DNA of 64,000 nt from Algivirga pacifica (GTDB taxonomy: Bacteria; Bacteroidota; Bacteroidia; Cytophagales; Flammeovirgaceae), in NCBI RefSeq assembly GCF_039543525.1, contig NZ_BAABJX010000036.1, positions 124,001 through 188,000 of the forward strand, written 5' to 3'. Below, in pieces: positions 16,817 through 25,500 of the stretch. A program made the translations under genes and the position numbers. Under the pieces are notes generated by a model. The model worked only from the letters and a program-made list of their open reading frames with translations, ran no database searches and was not told the origin of the DNA. Within the stretch, counting starts at the first letter, position 1. The number at the start of each line of letters is the position of its first letter.

Positions 16817-19800
16817 TTAGTTTTTCAGCATCTTGGTTGTCAGCTTCATGCCGCTTCCCGTAGTCAACTGAATTACATATACTCCTGAACGGTATGCTCC
16901 TGTATTGAAGCTTACCTTATTCTGTCCTGTTCTAAAGGTTCCTCGACGTTGGTCTACCACCTTTCCAATCAAATTGTATACCGTAACTTGTACCTCTTCC
17001 TCTGCCTGTAGCGTAAAGGCTACCTGTGCAGACTGTTGTACTGGGTTAGGATACACCGTCAGTGTACTGTTCGCCACCTCAGGTGCTGTTACATTAGCAT
17101 AACGTGCACCGGAAATATTACAGTTCACAAATACAAATCGAACCGCATCGGCAATCACAAACTCACTGGTTGAGGTTCCTGTTGTTCTCAGCTCTACATT
17201 ACCTGCAGTACCTGCTGCAAACTCATACGTTCCCAGCGACTTCCAAGTACCTCCGTTAACCTTTTGGTCAATGAAAACTTCATTAGAACCTCCAGCGTGA
17301 TTCACATCTACTGGTACGTTGCTCGCATACCCGCTATTGGCTGGATGACTCAAGAATACTTCATAAGTTCCTGCCACTTCAATAGAAGGAGTATAGATCA
17401 CACTTTTTGTCCCTTTTCCTTCCTTATTATCATAAAGGTAATTATCGCCAATACGATCTGAAAGGTATGAGCTTGCAGGCCATGAACCTACCAAGGTTGC
17501 TTCTGGATTGTCAATGACAATTTCGGAAGCTGCTGGAGGCAAACAACCATTATTGGTCAAGTCTACGTAGTAATCCTCTACTTCACCATAAGCAAACGTT
17601 CCACAAGGGTTCAACGTATAATCCGCTGACGTACCATTCATTCCAACACGCATCGTCTTGATTCCTGATGCTACCCCAAATGGTATCTCAATCGTTCCTG
17701 TAAATTCTTTTTTACCTGTACCATAACCATCAAGTAGCTCTTCTCCTGCATCATCAAAATCACCATCGGCATTAAAGTCAATCCAGATTTTCCAATGCTC
17801 CTGATATGACGATCCACTAAAACCCGGTAACAAGGCTACACTATAAGATTCTCCAGTCGTAACGTAAACCGTTTGGTCGGTATGATCTCCGTATCCTCCG
17901 TCATTTCCTGATGTATGACTAAACGCTCCAATCGTCACAGACTGTAGCCATTCGTAGGTAGAGTTTGTTCCCGCTGCGGCACAAGGTGCTGGAGGTGTGG
18001 TTGGCGTCGCTTCCACAGTCACGGTAACCGTCGCTGCATTAGATCCTGCCCCATCGGCATCCGCTACTTCATACGTGAAGCTATCAGTCCCTGCAAACCC
18101 TGCATTAGGGGTATAGGTAATTGCTCCTGTTGTCGCATTTACGGATGTTGTCCCATTTGTAGCCGCAGTTTTCACAACTACAGATGTCGCATCCAATGTA
18201 CCCTCAATGTCTGAATCATTAGACAATACATCTATGACTACTGGCGTAGTCTCCGAGGTCGTTGCCGCATCGTTGGCTGCTACTGGCAAGTCGTTTACTG
18301 CTGATACCGTTAGACTAACCGTTGCCAAAGAGGATACCGATCCCTCTGTGCTACTGACACGGTACGTAAAGCTATCCGCACCATTGAAGTTCGCATTAGG
18401 CGTATAGGTTACTGCACCTGTTGTCGCATTCACGGATGTTGTTCCATTCGTTGCTGCTGTTACGACGGTTACTGTTGAAGGATCAATACTTCCTTGCACA
18501 ATCGCATCGTTGCTCAATACATTGACGACTACGCTGCCATCCTCATTGACTGTAGCATTGTCATTGTTTACGACAGGAATATTATCGTTCGAAAGGTTCT
18601 TACACTCTTTCAAGACAAATCGCATCGCATCCGCAATCACAAAACCATTCGTACCATCTGTACGAAGTACTACCGTTCCATTAGACCCTGCCGCAAAATC
18701 ATACGTTCCCAGTGATACCCAAGTTGCTGTATTCTGTGTTTGATCTACCACTACGGTGGTCGTTCCATCAAAATGGTTGATATCTACAGGAACATTCGAT
18801 GCTCTATTGGTAAATGCTGTATGAATGGTAAATACTTCATAGCTACCTGCCTGAAGGATTGTAGGAGTATAGGTCACTGACTTTGTTCCCTTATCAGCAT
18901 TTCCGTCATGATAATAACCGCTTCCCAAGTAACCTACCTGAGATGAACTGCTATTCCATGATCCTGATTGCGTATACCCTGCATCACCTGCATCAATTTG
19001 AATGGCTGCTACCGTAGCACAGCTTCCTACACTACCCACATGATCAAACTCAGCAGGTAAAGAAGCCTCTACCTGATAGGCATTATTCAATAAGTAATTA
19101 TAATCATTGCTCAGTTCCTTATGATACCAAAGTACGTGACCTTTCAAGCCTCTTCCTCTCGTATTGTTAATCTTATCCACTACCGTTGAAGAACTCACTT
19201 CAATACCAGAATAGATACTTGTGATCCCCGGTGTTACCTTAGAATTATCGTTTACATAAGACAATTGCTCTGTTAATGAGGTATTGTAGCTACTCAATGT
19301 CTCTCGATATACCTGAGGAATCACATAATCCAGATAGCCATTATTGACCCATGCCGGCCAGTCCTGACAGAAGTTGTTATAACCATATGGATAAGCAATA
19401 GGTGCATTACTTACTGCAATCCCCGGATCTGTTTCCTTCGCCATTTGGTAGAAGTCACCAATAAAGGCTGTCAATCGATCTGCTCTCCAACGCATCCATG
19501 TCGCATTATTGGTGGTTGTTGGCGGGAAGCTTCCTTTTTCTCTGAAATAGATTTCCTGTGTCATGGCATCGTATCCACAATCCAGATCAGGGTAACGTAC
19601 ACGATCCATCTGTATACCATCCACCGCATAGTTTCTAATAGCATCCCTTCCTAAGTCCAATAGGAAAGCCAATACTTCAGGGTGATTGTGTGTCAACCAT
19701 ACGACATCGGATTCATACTCCTGTGTGCCGTTTTGTCTTTGCGTAAACCATTCCGGTTTGGTCTGATATAGTAGATCTGTTTTTCTACCGGCAGAGAAGC

Positions 19801-22465
19801 CTCCTTCAAACCAAGCCACTACTTTCAGTCCTCTTTGGTGTCCTTCCTCAATCATCTCCTGAAGAATATCACGACTTCCTGCAACTGGATCAATATCTAC
19901 TCCCAGTACTTTATTTAAAGTCGGGCTCTTGAAGTAGGTATATCCCATTCTCCATACCGGAACATATACCACGTTGAGGTTGGCATCGGCCATTTTCTGC
20001 ATTTCAGCAGCAATCTCTGCTCTATCCGGAACATTACGCTCTGTCCACGCTAACCATGTACCTCTTAGCTCCTCCTCTCCTGCAATACTTACTTGTTGTG
20101 ATTTGGAGGCTACCTTCCCGTCATTATCTGTAATTGTCAGTTCTACGGTATAGGTTCCATTTGCCGTATACGTATGAGAAGCAGTTGCTCCACTTGCTGT
20201 ATTTCCATCTCCAAAATCCCATGCATAAGAAGTGATTGTACCATCATCATCGGTAGAAGTGGAAGCATCAAAACCAATCGCTGTGCCCGGTGCTGCCGGA
20301 AGACCACTGATGATAAAGTTAGCTTTAGGGGTACCTGGTGCGGCATCCAATCCAAAGTAACTTACCAGCTGTCCTGCAAAAGTTGTCTTGGCAGCCTGAT
20401 CACTTACCGTTTCCAATGGGAAAGATATATAAGCCACTGCTCCAGGGGTAGATGAGTTACCAAATGTTCCCTTATAACCTACTCCACCATTCTTGCCCGC
20501 AACATTATAGGCAAACAAGGCCTCCGCTCCATTAGCCGGTGTAATGGCATCTGGATAATCCTCTGCGTATACCTGACCAAAGTTCAATACCGTACCAGCA
20601 AATTCTGTCCCTGCCAATCCTGTCGCCGGAATATAGTTTACAGAACCATCATCCACGTAAGTAGCTTTCAAATAATTTCCATAGAACGCCTGATCGGCTG
20701 CTGTTCCTTTGGCTGATAGATCCCAACCTATTTCAGAACCTGTTACGAATAGATTACCTCCTGTTTCCAGGTATTGCTCAATCAAATCTTCTTCTATCCA
20801 GTTAAAGGACTCTGCAATGGTCGACTCATCTCCTGTAAACCATACGACCATATCGTAGGCCTGTAAGTTTACTTTTCCTTGTTCTACGGCCTCGTTGGCT
20901 GCTGAGGTCACCGAGAAATCGCTGCCATTGGCATCACGGAAAATCTTTAGATAATCTGCTGTGAAGTTATGAACAATAGAACCATAAGAGGCACTTCCTC
21001 CAAAGCGGTCAAATCCATCGACAATCAGTAAGCGTTTGCTGCTACTGCTACTTCTTTGCACGTATACGTCAGAAGTGCTACTTTCAATCCCATCTGTCCC
21101 CACTGCAGCTAACTTAAAGAACTGTACATCCGAAGTTGTCGCTACTTGAAATTCACTGCTACTATTGAATGTATAAGTACCGATCCCTGCGGTTAGGGTA
21201 TTCTCATCGGCTGCCAGTTGCCAATTACTCAGGTCATCCTGTGTTGTATAATACAAACGATACCCTGCCAAATCCGTCTCCGTATTTTCTTTCCAGCTTA
21301 CAGAGATGGTATTATTGACGTTATTGCGTACATAATGCAATACTGGTCTGGATGGCGCATTACAGTTGTTATTACTACAATAGCCTGCATACTCATCTAC
21401 GACCACATCATAAATAGCTGTTTTCAAGTTATCCCAAGCAGAACTAGGGCTTGCATATCCATTGATATTAATAGCCACAGACACATCCAGCCCTGGAATG
21501 TAGTACATGATACTGTTATACCCTGCCAAGGTTCCTGTATGTCCATAGAAGCTATATCCTCTATCCGACCAACGACGGGTACACAAACCGTAAGCACTGT
21601 TACGGGTAGAAGCTGCCTGCATGGAATTAATAGAGCTTTGTGTTAGGAAACCTTCGCTGAAGATTGCTTTAACAAACTTAGCTAGCTCCCCTGGTGTAGA
21701 GACCACAGCCCCTGCTGCAGCTACTCCACTCTTATGATACTCATAAGAACGTGTGTTCTCAGCCAACCCTGCAATAGGGTTTCCTGGATCACTACTGTCA
21801 TCCAAGAATGTCTTGGTTAAGCCTAGTGGTTGTACCAACCAAGTATCCATCGCCTGATTCAAAGAAACCCCTAATATTTCTTCAATCAACATTCCCAATA
21901 CATAAATACCTCCATTAGAGTAATCGTATCCACTTCCTGGGTAGAAAGAGGCGCCTATGGCATTGGAATAGGACATTACTTCACTATCGGTTAATACACG
22001 ATAAGGATCCCCTACCGTTAGATTCCAGTAATTGCCATTATCGAAATGGTCACCGACACCCGCTGAATGGTTCATCAGCTGTCGAATCGTCATGGTCGAA
22101 TTATAAGGTAGGCCTGAGATAATTAAGTAATCCGAAAGCTTATCATCAATATTCAATAAACCTTCTTCCTGCATACGCATCAACAATGCTCCAGTGAATG
22201 TTTTGGAGATACTGGCTACATAATATTTCGTATCAGGAGTAATCGTACTGCTTGTATACACATTACCCACTCCGGCGTGGGCATAAAGGATTCCTCTATC
22301 AGGTGTAGAGACGGCGACACTAACGCCGGGAGTATTGGTATTTTGCCATTGGCTTTGTAAAGTACTTCTAAGTCTTGCTTCTAATGGGTCTTGGGCATAG
22401 GAAGTACCTATTAGTGATAAGCATAGGGTAGCAACCCATGCTATCAATCGGAAGGAATAGTACAT
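16817..22465 (-). CDS. Giant secreted serine hydrolase-GHL10 fusion with T9SS sorting domain
   Basis: 1,882 residues. Signal peptide 1-24. Domains, approximate: beta-lactamase/penicillin-binding-like serine hydrolase 25-365 with Ser85-x-x-Lys88 (SISK), Tyr182-Ser-Asn184 and His309-Thr-Gly311; FN3-like 378-470; GATase1-like module (LLIVDGFDR) 478-705; PKD 715-800 (WDFGDG); GHL10/DUF187 TIM barrel 805-1130 (LRGTWLAW, GLKVVAWFEGG, GIQMDRVRYPD); golvesin-like 1140-1285; two cadherin-like repeats 1295-1490; GEVED 1500-1645; second golvesin-like 1655-1790; Por sorting domain from VYPNPVQQ. The serine hydrolase could be a DD-peptidase or an esterase; GHL10 enzymes act on glycans such as peptidoglycan stripped of peptides. 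Same strand, 106 bp after the amidase-GHL10 gene, but a terminator lies between. Confidence 0.9.
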   Translation of the reverse strand: MYYSFRLIAWVATLCLSLIGTSYAQDPLEARLRSTLQSQWQNTNTPGVSVAVSTPDRGILYAHAGVGNVYTSSTITPDTKYYVASISKTFTGALLMRMQEEGLLNIDDKLSDYLIISGLPYNSTMTIRQLMNHSAGVGDHFDNGNYWNLTVGDPYRVLTDSEVMSYSNAIGASFYPGSGYDYSNGGIYVLGMLIEEILGVSLNQAMDTWLVQPLGLTKTFLDDSSDPGNPIAGLAENTRSYEYHKSGVAAAGAVVSTPGELAKFVKAIFSEGFLTQSSINSMQAASTRNSAYGLCTRRWSDRGYSFYGHTGTLAGYNSIMYYIPGLDVSVAININGYASPSSAWDNLKTAIYDVVVDEYAGYCSNNNCNAPSRPVLHYVRNNVNNTISVSWKENTETDLAGYRLYYTTQDDLSNWQLAADENTLTAGIGTYTFNSSSEFQVATTSDVQFFKLAAVGTDGIESSTSDVYVQRSSSSSKRLLIVDGFDRFGGSASYGSIVHNFTADYLKIFRDANGSDFSVTSAANEAVEQGKVNLQAYDMVVWFTGDESTIAESFNWIEEDLIEQYLETGGNLFVTGSEIGWDLSAKGTAADQAFYGNYLKATYVDDGSVNYIPATGLAGTEFAGTVLNFGQVYAEDYPDAITPANGAEALFAYNVAGKNGGVGYKGTFGNSSTPGAVAYISFPLETVSDQAAKTTFAGQLVSYFGLDAAPGTPKANFIISGLPAAPGTAIGFDASTSTDDDGTITSYAWDFGDGNTASGATASHTYTANGTYTVELTITDNDGKVASKSQQVSIAGEEELRGTWLAWTERNVPDRAEIAAEMQKMADANLNVVYVPVWRMGYTYFKSPTLNKVLGVDIDPVAGSRDILQEMIEEGHQRGLKVVAWFEGGFSAGRKTDLLYQTKPEWFTQRQNGTQEYESDVVWLTHNHPEVLAFLLDLGRDAIRNYAVDGIQMDRVRYPDLDCGYDAMTQEIYFREKGSFPPTTTNNATWMRWRADRLTAFIGDFYQMAKETDPGIAVSNAPIAYPYGYNNFCQDWPAWVNNGYLDYVIPQVYRETLSSYNTSLTEQLSYVNDNSKVTPGITSIYSGIEVSSSTVVDKINNTRGRGLKGHVLWYHKELSNDYNYLLNNAYQVEASLPAEFDHVGSVGSCATVAAIQIDAGDAGYTQSGSWNSSSSQVGYLGSGYYHDGNADKGTKSVTYTPTILQAGSYEVFTIHTAFTNRASNVPVDINHFDGTTTVVVDQTQNTATWVSLGTYDFAAGSNGTVVLRTDGTNGFVIADAMRFVLKECKNLSNDNIPVVNNDNATVNEDGSVVVNVLSNDAIVQGSIDPSTVTVVTAATNGTTSVNATTGAVTYTPNANFNGADSFTYRVSSTEGSVSSLATVSLTVSAVNDLPVAANDAATTSETTPVVIDVLSNDSDIEGTLDATSVVVKTAATNGTTSVNATTGAITYTPNAGFAGTDSFTYEVADADGAGSNAATVTVTVEATPTTPPAPCAAAGTNSTYEWLQSVTIGAFSHTSGNDGGYGDHTDQTVYVTTGESYSVALLPGFSGSSYQEHWKIWIDFNADGDFDDAGEELLDGYGTGKKEFTGTIEIPFGVASGIKTMRVGMNGTSADYTLNPCGTFAYGEVEDYYVDLTNNGCLPPAASEIVIDNPEATLVGSWPASSYLSDRIGDNYLYDNKEGKGTKSVIYTPSIEVAGTYEVFLSHPANSGYASNVPVDVNHAGGSNEVFIDQKVNGGTWKSLGTYEFAAGTAGNVELRTTGTSTSEFVIADAVRFVFVNCNISGARYANVTAPEVANSTLTVYPNPVQQSAQVAFTLQAEEEVQVTVYNLIGKVVDQRRGTFRTGQNKVSFNTGAYRSGVYVIQLTTGSGMKLTTKMLKN

Positions 22466-22524
22466 TAGTTATTGGATAGTTTTAGTAAACAATAATCGTG
22501 TGCGAGATACACGATTTCGGATGG

Positions 22525-22552
22525 AAAAAAGGCCGCAAGTTTCCTTGCGGCC
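22525..22552 (-). terminator. Terminator of the amidase-GHL10 gene
   Basis: Minus strand GGCCGCAAG pairs perfectly with CTTGCGGCC (loop of 4), then six T. It separates the transcript from the 16817-22465 gene unless read through. Confidence 0.9.
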
Positions 22553-22571
22553 TTAGGGTAATTCTAGAAGC

Positions 22572-25500
22572 TTAACGCTTCAGTAAGTTGGTATTCAATT
22601 CTAGTCCGCTGTTTGTAGTCAATTTGATGACATACATACCTGAGCGATACTTAGAAGTATTCAGTTGATATTCGTTGTTACCGGCACGATAGTTCGCTAC
22701 GTGCTCCTCTACTACCTTACCTACAAGGTTGTACACGGAGATGTTTACTTGCTCGTCAGTGTTCAGACGGAAAGCAATGTTCGTGTAGTTGATTGCAGGA
22801 TTAGGATATACCGTTAGCTCATTTGCCGTTAAGCCTTTCAGGTCGGTAGCCGTACGAGCACCAGAAACTGTACAGTTCACGAAGTCGAAACGAACCGCAT
22901 CAGCGATCACGTACTTGCTTGCGTCTGTTCCTGTTGTTCTCAATACCACATTACCTGAAGTACCTGCAGCAAACTCGTACTGTCCTAGTGACTTCCATGT
23001 TCCACCGCCCGTAGACTGGTTGATCAATGTTTCTGAAGTACCTCCCAAGTGATTTACATCGAATGGTACGTTCGTCGCATAGTTCGGGTTGTCAGGGTGG
23101 CTTACAAACACTTCGTAAGTACCTGCTACTTCAATTGTCGGAGTATAAGTAACTGTCTTGCTTCCTTTGTTCTCCAAGTTATCGTAGTAGTAGTTTGCAC
23201 CAACGTAGTCAGCCTCGTATGTACTTGCTGGCCATGTTCCAACTAGTGCTGCTTGGTCGTTGTCAATCACAACCGAAGTAGCTGTTGGAGGTACACAACC
23301 ATTGTTAGATACATTCACATAGTAATCCTCTACCTCACCATAGTTGAATGAACCACATGAGTTCAATGTATAGTCTGCAGAAGTACCGTTCATACCGATT
23401 CTCATCGTTTTCACTCCACCTGTCACACCGAATGGGATCTGGATAGAAGAAGTATAAGCAGCAGTACCTGTACCGTAACCATCAAGCAATAGTTCTCCTT
23501 GATCCTCAAAGTCGCCATCAGCGTTGAAGTCAATCCAGATTTTCCAGTGCTCCTGGTAAGAAGAACCGCTAAATCCTGGAAGAAGCGCTACGTTGTATGA
23601 TTCACCAGTTGTCACATATACCGTTTGGTCTGTGTGATCACCGTATCCACCGTCATTTCCAGATGTATGGCTGAATGCGCCAATCGTCACGGTCTGCAAC
23701 CACTCATAAGTTGAGTTGTTACCTTGTGCAGCACATGGTGCTGGAGGCTCATTGTTCACCGTTACTGAAACAGTTGCTACGTTAGAAACTAATCCTTCGT
23801 CATCACTTACTTCATAAGTGAATACATCGCTACCATAATATCCTGCAGCCGGCGTATAAGTTACTACACCTGTCGTTGCATTGACTGTTGCCGTACCGTT
23901 TGATGGTGCGCTTACGATCGTTACTGTAGAAGCATTGATATCACCGTTAGGATCTGTATCGTTTGCCAATACATCAATTGCCACAGCAATATCCGTATCC
24001 GTAACTGCATTGTCATCTTCAGCAGATGGCGCAACTGCTACTGCTTCCTCCAATACTACCGTGTAATCCTCTACCTCACCGTAAGCAAAGCTACCACAAG
24101 GGTTCAGCGTATAATCCGAAGACGAACCGTTCATTCCAACACGCATACGTGTCGTTCCTGCGCTTACTCCTGCCGGAATACTCAAAGTACCCGTCACAGT
24201 GTTTTTCGCTACTGCAGGAATCGCATATACTTCCTCTCCTGCATCCTCAAAGTCACCATCCTGGTTAAAGTCAATCCATACCTTCCAGTTCTCATTGTAT
24301 GCTGTAGAGCTATATCCTGGCTTCAAAGTCAATCCGTAAGAATTACCAATTGTCAACGTGAATGATTCTGCCGTTTTATCTGCATATCCACCATCGTTGG
24401 CACTTGTCTTACTGATCGAGCCTACTTTCACTTCTGCAATCCACTCATACGTTGAGTTGTTGCCTTGTGCCGCACAATACTGAGGAGCAGCTTGTACATA
24501 AACGCTTCCATTGGCAAATGGACTTTCGTTTGCGTTGTCATCCACTGCCGCTACACCGAAGTAGTTATCCGTACCTGTCAACCAAGCCGAAGATAGACCA
24601 ATTTCAGTTTCACCAGTTACCGCTACGATTTTCGTTCCATCATGACGGTTAGCCGAAGTATTTGGCTCTACACTGAAACGATAAACGATATAACGCTCAG
24701 CAACGTCTCCATCTGAAGCAGCAGCCGGAGCATCCCACTTCAAGGTGTTGTTCTCCAAACGGAAGTTTGTAGGAGCTAATGGACATGTTCCGTCCAACCA
24801 TCCCATCGTAGGATTGATCGACTGGTACTTATACTCATTCGCACTCAATGCGTCTTTTACTCCTTTTTGGTTACCCGTCAAGTCATTGGTTGTAAAGAAT
24901 ACTTGTCCCAATGTTACTTCGTTCGCTGACTTACGGTTCTCGATGATCATGTTCTGGATCGTAGAAGCTGACCAGCTAGAAGTAGACTCCAAACGGTACA
25001 GTCCCAATCCAGGGTAATGATGCTTTCCTGATGCCGCTACTTGGTTGTCCCACCATGTAGACAATGCCGTATAATCCTGAGCTCCACCAAAGTCCCAGTA
25101 CAACTGAGGCGTCAAGTAGTCAATATCACCTGCTTGCAACCATGCCAAAGCATCTGCATAGATCACATCGTAAGCTGACATTCCTGAGATACCTGAAGGT
25201 ACTCCTGATTTCCAGATACCGAATGGACTCACACCAAATACAATACCTTTGTTCTGTGCTGTGTTCACCTCCTGAATTTTCGCATAAACCATTGAGATCA
25301 ACTGGTTCACGTTATCTCTTCTCCAGTCTGCACGACTCAAGTTATTCGGGTTGTATGAAGCAAAGGCAGAAGCATCTTTTGTGTCTGTCATTCCTTCATA
25401 TGGATAGAAGTAGTCATCAAAGTGAATACCATCTACATCATAACGGGAAACGATATCTTCTACTACATCTACAACATAGTCTCTCACTCCTGGGATACCC

